Below are positions 1-5,208 of a stretch of 9,544 nucleotides of DNA, one piece after another. The notes below the pieces were generated by a model, which was given only the letters and a program-made list of their open reading frames with translations, searched no databases and was not told the origin of the DNA. Source of the DNA: Bifidobacteriaceae bacterium (lineage in GTDB: Bacteria > Actinomycetota > Actinomycetes > Actinomycetales > WQXJ01); the NCBI GenBank assembly GCA_031278675.1, contig JAITJY010000213.1:1-9544 (forward strand), in the 5' to 3' direction. How positions within the stretch are numbered: position 1 is the stretch's first letter; every line of letters begins with the position of its first letter. The translations under genes and the position numbers were made by a program.

Positions 1-7
1 TCGAGGT

Positions 8-1165
8 TTAGTCGGCGAGCCCCGCCACGATGCGGCGGTATGACTCGAGCCGCGCCGCCCGCGCCGCCCGGATCACCCCGCCCTCGGCCCCGGCGCCAGC
101 GGTTCCGTCAGCTCCGCCCGTCACCCCGGATCCACCCCCGCCTTCGGCTTCGCACGCAGCCCAGGTCTCCAGGGCGCAGTCTGCGCTCGCGGAGCTGTGA
201 GCACACCCGCGCGGGCAGTTCGCCGCGACTGCGGCCAAGTCCGGGAAAGCCTCCAGGACGGCGTCCGGCGGCACATGAGCGAGCCCAAAGGAACGCACCC
301 CCGGCGTGTCGATCACCCAGCCGCCGCTGGCCAGTGGCAACGCGACAGCCGAAGACGAAGTGTGCCGACCCTTGCCAGTGACCGCGTTGACGTGTCCGGT
401 GGCCCGCACCGCCCCCGGTATCAACGCGTTGATCAGGGTCGATTTACCCACCCCGGAGTGTCCCACCAGCACCGAAACCCGCCCGGTCAGCAGTGCAGCC
501 ACCCCGTCCAGCCCCACCAAAGGCGGCTTGCCGCCCCCGGCCGCCTCAGCCACCTCAGCCACCCCGGCCAGGCCAACCAAAGGCGGCTTGCCGCCCGCGC
601 CAGCCAATCCGCCCCGCCCCGTTAGAACCACCCGGACGCCTAACGCCTCATATAACTCCACGAGCCCTCCGCCGCCGCCCAAATCAGCCTTGGTCAAGCA
701 AATCACCGCATCCAACCCGGCCTCATAAGCCGCCACCAACTGCCGGTCGATCAGGCGGGGATTCGGCGCGGGGGCGCCGGCGGACGCCACAATCACCATC
801 CGGTCAGCGTTGGCGACTATCACCCGCTCGCGGCCCCGCCCCTCTTCGGTCGCGCGCCGCAACTCGGTCCGCCGCGGCGAGACGCGGACAATCCGGGCTA
901 GGGCGTCATCGTCCCCCGACAAGTCACCCACTAGATGAGCTTCGTCCCCGACCACAACTCCTCGGTGCCCCAATTCCCGAGCCTTGATCGCCATCACCTC
1001 GCGACCCGCGACATGCACGCGGTAGCGGCCCCGGTCCACGGCATCGACAAACCCGGCGACGGCCCCCGCATGCGCGGGCCTGGTCTTGGTGCGCGGGCGT
1101 GAACCGCGGCGCGGCGGGCGGACGCGGACGTCATCGTCCGTCAGGTGGTCCCACTGGCCGCTCAC
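8..1165 (-). CDS. rsgA: Ribosome small subunit-dependent GTPase RsgA
   Basis: A circularly permuted GTPase that checks and matures the 30S ribosomal subunit in the cytoplasm. Numbered from the GTG at 1165 (385 aa), an N-terminal OB-fold-like part (about 33-110) is followed by the permuted motif order: G4 LTKAD (157-161), P-loop GHSGVGKST (235-243), DTPG (286-289). A C-terminal zinc site follows (C317, C321, H323, C330), as the family requires. GTG 1165 is chosen because it overlaps the aroA stop as GTGA; an in-frame GTG at 1180 is possible but has a worse context. Two features make it longer than usual: a 20-residue tandem duplication containing GGKPPLVGL between G4 and the P-loop (about 191-229), and a glycine/alanine-rich stretch (about 341-363) after the zinc site. 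It is the last gene of the doxX-aroA-rsgA operon; the TAA stop lies at 8-10. Confidence 0.95.
   Translation of the reverse strand: MSGQWDHLTDDDVRVRPPRRGSRPRTKTRPAHAGAVAGFVDAVDRGRYRVHVAGREVMAIKARELGHRGVVVGDEAHLVGDLSGDDDALARIVRVSPRRTELRRATEEGRGRERVIVANADRMVIVASAGAPAPNPRLIDRQLVAAYEAGLDAVICLTKADLGGGGGLVELYEALGVRVVLTGRGGLAGAGGKPPLVGLAGVAEVAEAAGGGKPPLVGLDGVAALLTGRVSVLVGHSGVGKSTLINALIPGAVRATGHVNAVTGKGRHTSSSAVALPLASGGWVIDTPGVRSFGLAHVPPDAVLEAFPDLAAVAANCPRGCAHSSASADCALETWAACEAEGGGGSGVTGGADGTAGAGAEGGVIRAARAARLESYRRIVAGLAD
496..596. repeat. 60-bp in-frame tandem duplication in rsgA
   Basis: Two copies with an exact 60-bp period: 496-536 and 556-596 match at 38 of 41 positions. Each contains the perfect palindrome GGCGGC-TT-GCCGCC (522-535 and 582-595). 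Because 60 is a multiple of three, the reading frame is kept and the protein gains about 20 residues (GGKPPLVGL unit twice) between the G4 and P-loop motifs. The few mismatches suggest a fairly recent duplication. Confidence 0.9.
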
Positions 1166-2592
1166 ACCAACCCCGCCCACGCCGCCGCAAACCCCGGGAA
1201 TGTCTTGGTGGTCACGCCGATATCCTCCAGCACCACGCCTTTGACGCGCAGGCCCGCCACGGCCCCGAACATCGCCATCCGGTGATCGCCGTAAGTCGCC
1301 AGGTGGGCGCCGTGGAGGGGAGCGGGCCGGATTGTCAGCCCATCGGCCACCACCTGCGCCCGCCCGCCCAGACGGTTGATTTCGCAGGCCAACGCAGCTA
1401 GGCGGTCCGTTTCGTGGCCCCGCAGATGCCCGATGCCGCCCAAGTGGCTCGCGCTCGTCGCCAGCGCCGCGAGGGCCGCCACGGTGGGAGCCAGTTCACC
1501 CGCGTCGGCCAGGTCCAAATCGACGCCCTGGATTGGTCCTGTGCCGGTGACGGCGAGTGTGCCACCCGTCAGGGTTGGCGTGGCGCCGAAGGCCATCAGG
1601 TAATCCAGCATCAAGGCGCCAGCCTGCGTGGTGGTGGCCGGCCAGCCTTCGATCCGGACGGTTCCGCCGGTCGCCACGGCGGCGGCCAGGAACGGTGCGG
1701 CGTTCGTCAGATCGGGTTCGATCCCGATGTCGCGGCCGGTCAGGCCACCGGACGCCACTCGCCAGGTGTTGTTGTCTGGTGATGGTTCGCTGGCGCTGGC
1801 GCCGAAGGCCCGCAGCGCTGCGAGCGTCATGGCGACATGCGGGCGGGACGGTAAGCGGGCCGGCTCCAGGCGGACCGCCAAGCCCTGCGTGAAGCGGGGG
1901 GCGGCCAGCAGCAAGGCGCTCAGGAACTGGCTGGACGCGCTCGCGTCCAAGGTGACGCTCCCGCCCGGGAGATGGCGGCGCCCCAGGACAGCGAACGGCA
2001 ACGTGGCGCCCGGTGTGCGCTGGACCGCAATCCCGAGTTGTTCTAGGGCTCGCAGCAGCGGTTCGATAGGACGCCGTGCGGCTGCGGCATCACCGGTGAA
2101 CCGAGTCCATCCGGGGGCCAGCGCCGCGACGGCGGGCACAAATCGCATGACGGTTCCGGCTAGCCCCACATCCAGGCCGGCTGGGGCCGGCCGCAGCGCG
2201 CCTGGCTCAACTCGTATTTCGGTTCCGGCTAGCCCGACATCCAGGCCGGCTGGGGCCGGCCGCAACGCGCCTGGCTCAACTCGCATTTCGGTTCCGGCTA
2301 GCCCCACATCCGGGCCGGCTGGGGCCACCCGCAACGCGCCCGGCGAGGTCCGCCCGGCGCTGCCCGCCGGGACGGTTATGTCAGCCCCGAGCGCCCTCAG
2401 CGCTGCGACCATCAACTCTGTGTCGCGCGCGCGCAGCGCGCCCCGGAGCACGCTGGGACCCTCCGCCAAGGCTGCCAAGACCAGGTAGCGGGCGGTCAAC
2501 GACTTCGATCCGGGCAGGGTTACGGTGGCGTCGACCGGCCCTGGCGCATAGGGCGCTGGCCAGGGGCGGGGAACTGGTGCGGGCCCAGTCAC
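1162..2592 (-). CDS. aroA: 3-phosphoshikimate 1-carboxyvinyltransferase (EPSP synthase)
   Basis: Joins phosphoenolpyruvate to shikimate-3-phosphate, the sixth step of the shikimate pathway to aromatic amino acids; cytosolic. Numbered from GTG 2592 (476 aa), it shows PGSKS (27-31, substrate binding), LAGTVMRF (144-151), a TGD...RRPIEPL segment (166-179), SSQFLSALLLAAP (from 220), EPDLTN with the conserved Asp (about 292-297), GHETDR (392-397) and YGDHRMAM (434-441). The frame is open upstream to 2781, but that part lies inside the doxX-like gene. GTG 2592 overlaps the doxX-like TGA as GTGA and places the start just before the typical WPAP...ATVTLPGSKS opening. The protein is about 46 residues longer than expected, all explained by two extra copies of a 23-residue unit (about 84-152). 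Those copies create imitation motifs GLAGTEMRV and GLAGTEIRV before the true GLAGTVMRF. Confidence 0.95.
   Translation of the reverse strand: MTGPAPVPRPWPAPYAPGPVDATVTLPGSKSLTARYLVLAALAEGPSVLRGALRARDTELMVAALRALGADITVPAGSAGRTSPGALRVAPAGPDVGLAGTEMRVEPGALRPAPAGLDVGLAGTEIRVEPGALRPAPAGLDVGLAGTVMRFVPAVAALAPGWTRFTGDAAAARRPIEPLLRALEQLGIAVQRTPGATLPFAVLGRRHLPGGSVTLDASASSQFLSALLLAAPRFTQGLAVRLEPARLPSRPHVAMTLAALRAFGASASEPSPDNNTWRVASGGLTGRDIGIEPDLTNAAPFLAAAVATGGTVRIEGWPATTTQAGALMLDYLMAFGATPTLTGGTLAVTGTGPIQGVDLDLADAGELAPTVAALAALATSASHLGGIGHLRGHETDRLAALACEINRLGGRAQVVADGLTIRPAPLHGAHLATYGDHRMAMFGAVAGLRVKGVVLEDIGVTTKTFPGFAAAWAGLV
2151..2357. repeat. Three 69-bp in-frame tandem repeats in aroA
   Basis: Copies begin at 2151, 2220 and 2289, each with CGGTTCCGGCTAGCCC. 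The first two are nearly identical; the third diverges toward its end (after about 2340). Copies one and two contain the perfect inverted repeat GGCCGGC-TGGG-GCCGGCC (2175-2192 and 2244-2261); it is imperfect in copy three. The unit encodes 23 residues around PGALRPAPAGLDVGLAGT, ending in the active-site loop, so the duplication multiplies part of the substrate-binding region without shifting the frame. Confidence 0.93.
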
Positions 2593-3068
2593 GCCGCAGG
2601 CTGGCCTTTGCGATGCTTGCCGCGGCCGGCGCCGCGCTTCCCGGAGTGCTTCTTGTCCTCGGAGCGTCCCGCCCGCCGTGGCGTAGCCAGGATCAGCAAC
2701 GCTGCGCCAACCAAAGCGAGCCGCGCGAAGAAGGCGGTGCGGAGGATGGCGCGGCGGTCGGCATCGTCCTGGATGGTCCAAAAGCGGTAACCGAACAAAA
2801 CGGCTGGGACGTTGGCGGCCAAGGTGGCGCAGGCGCCCAACCGCGGGGCTATGGAACTGGCGATCAGCCCACCACCGACCGCCGCACCGATGGCGGTGCC
2901 TTTGACCGCCTGGGCTGGGGTGATTGACTGGCCGGTGACCTCGTTGAACTTGGCAACCAGGGGACCGGCGATGGCTTCGTGGCTAGTCGGGCTGCGCAGC
3001 GCGTCTACGCTGTCAGCGATCACGGCGGCCCCGATCAGGGCCCGGGCTTTGACGCGGATGATACTCAT
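2589..3068 (-). CDS. DoxX-family membrane protein
   Basis: A 159-aa small integral membrane protein similar to actinobacterial DoxX-like proteins. It opens with basic residues and a hydrophobic segment (about 8-23, LIGAAVIADS followed by VDALRSP), has further hydrophobic segments (about 57-73, 79-93 and 111-129), the GYRFW motif (93-97) seen in these proteins, and a Lys/Arg-rich cytosolic tail (131-157). ATG 3068 is chosen although the frame is open to 3197: residues from MSIIRVKARALIG match the family start, GGGAAAG lies about 12 bases upstream, and the upstream part overlaps the divergent sigR promoter. It heads the operon with aroA and rsgA. In some bacteria DoxX proteins are linked to redox complexes, and divergence from a redox sigma gene is suggestive, but no biochemical role can be read from this sequence. 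Confidence 0.85.
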   Translation of the reverse strand: MSIIRVKARALIGAAVIADSVDALRSPTSHEAIAGPLVAKFNEVTGQSITPAQAVKGTAIGAAVGGGLIASSIAPRLGACATLAANVPAVLFGYRFWTIQDDADRRAILRTAFFARLALVGAALLILATPRRAGRSEDKKHSGKRGAGRGKHRKGQPAA

Positions 3069-3093
3069 GGTTGACAAGTCTTTCCCAGATGGC

Positions 3094-3120
3094 GGGAATA
3101 CGCCAGTGGGGCGCGTTGTT
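3094..3120 (+). promoter_or_regulatory. SigR/SigH-type promoter of sigR
   Basis: GGGAAT at 3094-3099 and GTT at 3118-3120 are separated by exactly 18 bases (3100-3117). This equals the GGGAAT-N18-GTT consensus known for Streptomyces SigR and the closely related mycobacterial SigH promoters. It lies just upstream of the sigR coding region, so it predicts positive autoregulation. Transcription should begin near 3126-3130, which rules out in-frame starts at 3071 and 3089 for this transcript. Confidence 0.8.
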
Positions 3121-3163
3121 TGACGAGATTGTGAGCACCGTCGTGAGCGAGGTAACCCGAACT

Positions 3164-3880
3164 GTGGCCGAAGACCGGAACACACTCCCCTATGCAATAA
3201 ACTTAGATGATGTGGCGAACCAGCATACCGACGGGGGTAGTACCCGCCAAACCGTCAACGTACCGCATCAGCAAGACACGGTAGACCGCAAGAATACTCA
3301 GGCCGCCAAGGCAAAAACCTTCGAGCGGGATGCCATGCCGCTGATCGATCAGCTCTACGCGGCGGCTCTGCGGATCACTCGCAACCCGACGGACGCCGAA
3401 GATTTGGTCCAGGAGACCTACACCAGGGCTTTCGCCAATTTTCACCAGTACCGCGATGGCACCAACCTGAAAGCCTGGATGCACCGGATCTTGACCAACA
3501 CTTATATCAATGATTACCGGAAGAAGCAGCGGACTCCGGTGCAGGCGGACACCGATGATGTCGAGGACCGGCAGATCATGCAGGCCGCATCACATGATTC
3601 GACCGGGCTGCGCTCCGCCGAGCTAGAGGCACTGGACCGTTTGACGGACAACCGTGTTAAAGAAGGATTAGCCTCCCTACCTGATGATTATCGGCTCGTT
3701 CTGTACTACGCTGATGTCGAAGGCTATTCGTACAAGGAGATTGCAGCCATCATGGACACGCCCATCGGAACCGTTATGTCGCGGCTCCACCGTGCCCGGG
3801 CCCAGTTGCGCAAGATCCTGACCAGCCAGGGCATGAAACCGCGTGGCGCCGACTCGCTCGGAGCGGAGGACAAGACATGA
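3164..3880 (+). CDS. sigR: ECF RNA polymerase sigma factor SigR/SigH (oxidative stress)
   Basis: A group IV (ECF) sigma factor that directs RNA polymerase to thiol-stress genes. From GTG 3164 (238 aa), sigma region 2 spans about 53-120, with FERDAMPLIDQLY, DAEDLVQETYTRAF (78-91) and NLKAWMHRILTNTYINDYRKK; region 4 ends with EGYSYKEIAAIMDTPIGTVM and SRLHRARAQLRK (helix-turn-helix, about 187-218). These sequences closely match Streptomyces SigR and Mycobacterium SigH. The start is uncertain. GTG 3164 is preceded by GAGGT (3149-3153) at 10 bases; GTG 3131 and 3143 also lie after the predicted transcript start; GTG 3212 gives 222 aa, nearer the usual length but without a Shine-Dalgarno. The first 50 or so residues are polar and not conserved. 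It overlaps the anti-sigma gene by 4 bases (ATGA), so the two proteins should be made in step. Confidence 0.93.
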   Translation: MAEDRNTLPYAINLDDVANQHTDGGSTRQTVNVPHQQDTVDRKNTQAAKAKTFERDAMPLIDQLYAAALRITRNPTDAEDLVQETYTRAFANFHQYRDGTNLKAWMHRILTNTYINDYRKKQRTPVQADTDDVEDRQIMQAASHDSTGLRSAELEALDRLTDNRVKEGLASLPDDYRLVLYYADVEGYSYKEIAAIMDTPIGTVMSRLHRARAQLRKILTSQGMKPRGADSLGAEDKT

Positions 3881-4140
3881 GCCATCTGGGGGATTTTCTG
3901 TGCGAGGAGGTGGTCGCCAGAGTGCACCGCTTCATCGATGACGAATTACACGGGGGAGAGCTAATCGCCATGTTGCAACACCTTGAGGGTTGCGAGTCTT
4001 GTTCACATGAGGCCGATGTCCACATTCGCCTGAAAGGCCTGGTCAGGCGCGCTTGCACCGAAGCCGCGCCAGATCATTTGCGCCACCGCATCTCCCTGCA
4101 CATTGCGGAATTGTCCGGCGCGGTGCCCGAACTGGCCTGA
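3877..4140 (+). CDS. rsrA: Zinc-binding redox anti-sigma factor, RsrA/RshA-like
   Basis: An 87-aa cytosolic anti-sigma factor of the ZAS (zinc anti-sigma) family, expected to hold SigR inactive under reducing conditions and release it when its cysteines are oxidised. The zinc-site residues are all present: C9 (FLCEEV), H35, C39 and C42 in the H-x3-C-x2-C motif HLEGCESC. A further cysteine, C60, follows a helix LKGLVRRAC, as in RsrA, which also has cysteine at about that place. The ATG overlaps the sigma stop as ATGA and is preceded by GGAGG (3864-3868). No membrane segment is present, so it is a soluble sensor rather than a transmembrane anti-sigma factor. It ends 7 bases from the convergent bL37 gene. 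Confidence 0.9.
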   Translation: MSHLGDFLCEEVVARVHRFIDDELHGGELIAMLQHLEGCESCSHEADVHIRLKGLVRRACTEAAPDHLRHRISLHIAELSGAVPELA

Positions 4141-4147
4141 ACCGCTG

Positions 4148-4222
4148 TTACGCGTTCGGCCGCTTGCCGTGGTTTGCGGCTGAGTTCTTCCGGGAGCGGC
4201 GCTTGCGTGCCCGTCGCGACAT
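4148..4222 (-). CDS. Ribosomal protein bL37 (24 aa, AURKAIP1/COX24-like)
   Basis: A complete 24-codon gene with ATG at 4222-4220 and TAA at 4150-4148. The product begins MSRRARKRRSRKN and ends ANHGKRPNA. It is extremely basic (11 Arg/Lys in 24) and has the RKxxANHGKRPN signature of the tiny actinobacterial large-subunit protein called bL37, related to the AURKAIP1/COX24 domain of mitochondrial ribosomal proteins. A near-perfect Shine-Dalgarno, AAGGAG (complement of 4228-4233), lies 5 bases before the ATG, and a TAGACT -10 box lies further up (4259-4264). It converges on the anti-sigma gene with 7 bases between the stops. Small size makes it easy to miss, but start signal, ribosome binding site and signature together make a strong case. 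Confidence 0.92.
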   Translation of the reverse strand: MSRRARKRRSRKNSAANHGKRPNA

Positions 4223-4258
4223 GGTTTCTCCTTCAACGTTGTCCAGTTGGCCTGCGCC

Positions 4259-4264
4259 AGTCTA
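4259..4264 (-). promoter_or_regulatory. Candidate -10 box for the bL37 gene
   Basis: On the minus strand this reads TAGACT, which fits the actinobacterial TANNNT -10 pattern. A start near 4252 would give a leader of about 30 bases carrying the AAGGAG ribosome binding site. No good -35 is visible; that position falls at the edge of the 11-bp GTGGGCGGGAC repeats. Confidence 0.4.
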
Positions 4265-4269
4265 CCCGC

Positions 4270-4345
4270 CCCGCGCACGATGCCGTCCCGCCCACGTCCC
4301 GCCCACGTCCCGCCCACGTCCCCTCCCGTCCCGCGCACGATGCCG
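4270..4345. repeat. Short tandem and direct repeats upstream of bL37 and ftsE
   Basis: GTCCCGCCCAC occurs three times in tandem with an 11-bp period (4285-4295, 4296-4306, 4307-4317), then a partial fourth. The array is flanked by a 15-bp direct repeat CCGCGCACGATGCCG at 4271-4285 and 4331-4345. The gap from 4223 to 4518 (296 bp) is otherwise very GC-rich; frames open through it in both directions encode only Pro/Arg-rich low-complexity peptides and I call no gene there. Confidence 0.85.
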
Positions 4346-4474
4346 CCTCGCCCCGCTTCCCCCTCGCCTCCGCGTTGTTCGCGCCGGGCGGTGTTGGGCG
4401 CCGCCGAGCGCCGCCCGCCTGCGGCGTCTGGCCCGTTCGCGGCGTGTCGGGCTGGCTGACTCAGGCAAAGTGCC

Positions 4475-4480
4475 TATGGT
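4475..4480 (+). promoter_or_regulatory. Candidate -10 box for ftsE
   Basis: TATGGT fits TANNNT and lies 38 bases before the ftsE GTG. A start near 4487 would leave a leader of about 32 bases containing AAGG (4509-4512). No convincing -35 hexamer is found at 16-18 bases, so this is tentative. Confidence 0.3.
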
Positions 4481-4518
4481 GGAACGGCACGGGGAAGTAC
4501 AAATTCGTAAGGCAATCA

Positions 4519-5208
4519 GTGATCAGATTCGAAAATGTCACCAAAATCTATGCGCGGGGCGCGCGCCCCGCTCTTGATGCGGTCAGCTTGGAGATCCCGC
4601 GGGGGCAGTTCTGTTTCCTGGTGGGCGCATCCGGCTCGGGCAAGTCCACCATGTTGTCGATTGTGCTGCGGGAAGAACGCATCACGGCGGGCCGGGTCTT
4701 TGTGTTAGGTCAGGATCTGACCGAGATGCCGCAGCGGCGCATCCCGCGGTTCCGGCGCCAAATCGGGTCGGTGTTCCAGGATTTCCGGCTCCTGGAACGC
4801 AAGAGTGTGTTCGCGAATGTGGCTTTCGCCATGCAGGTGATTGGGCGGCCGCGCCACGCGATCTTGCGGACGGTGCCGGATGTGCTGGACCTGGTCGGGT
4901 TGGCGGGCAAAGAAAAGCGGACGCCGCATGAATTGTCCGGGGGTGAACAGCAGCGGGTGGCGATAGCCCGTGCGGTGGTCAACCGGCCGCAGATCCTCTT
5001 GGCGGACGAACCGACCGGGAACCTTGACCCGCGCACGTCGGAGGGGATCATGGCGGTGCTGGAGCGGGTCAACCAGACCGGCACCACCGTGGTCATGGCC
5101 ACTCATGATGTCGGTTTGGTGGATCAGGCCCAGCACAGAGTGGTTGAACTGGTCGAAGGCGCGGTGGTGCGTGATGAGGCGTCCGGTTACTACGGGGCGG
5201 AGGTCTGA
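4519..5208 (+). CDS. ftsE: Cell division ATP-binding protein FtsE
   Basis: The ATPase of the FtsEX complex at the division site. From GTG 4519 it is 229 aa, the standard FtsE length. It has Walker A GASGSGKST (36-44), Q-loop Q87 in SVFQDFRLL (typical of FtsE), signature LSGGEQQR (139-146), Walker B ILLADEP (159-165) with the catalytic Glu, and switch His196. The frame is open back to 4174, but the opening VIRFENVTKIY is the usual FtsE N-terminus, and upstream lies repeat-rich non-coding sequence. AAGG (4509-4512) is the likely ribosome binding site. The stop overlaps the ftsX start by one base (TGATG), indicating coupled synthesis. prfB, which often precedes ftsE in Actinobacteria, is not present here. 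Confidence 0.95.
   Translation: MIRFENVTKIYARGARPALDAVSLEIPRGQFCFLVGASGSGKSTMLSIVLREERITAGRVFVLGQDLTEMPQRRIPRFRRQIGSVFQDFRLLERKSVFANVAFAMQVIGRPRHAILRTVPDVLDLVGLAGKEKRTPHELSGGEQQRVAIARAVVNRPQILLADEPTGNLDPRTSEGIMAVLERVNQTGTTVVMATHDVGLVDQAQHRVVELVEGAVVRDEASGYYGAEV

Noticed and set aside
2593..2781. N-terminal extension of aroA by 63 codons
   Set aside because: It lies inside the DoxX-like gene in another frame, is Arg/Pro-rich, and the GTGA overlap at 2592 gives a better start.
3071..3076. Perfect TTGACA -35 hexamer on the plus strand
   Set aside because: No TANNNT -10 box lies 16-18 bases downstream, and the site overlaps the leader of the divergent DoxX-like gene; the SigR-type element at 3094-3120 explains this region better.
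3071..3163. Extension of sigR to the TTG at 3071 or ATG at 3089
   Set aside because: Both starts lie upstream of or within the predicted SigR promoter and the added residues are not family-like.
4262..4468. Minus-strand open frame of 68 codons
   Set aside because: The product is Arg/Gly low complexity generated by the 11-bp repeats; no ribosome binding site or family resemblance.
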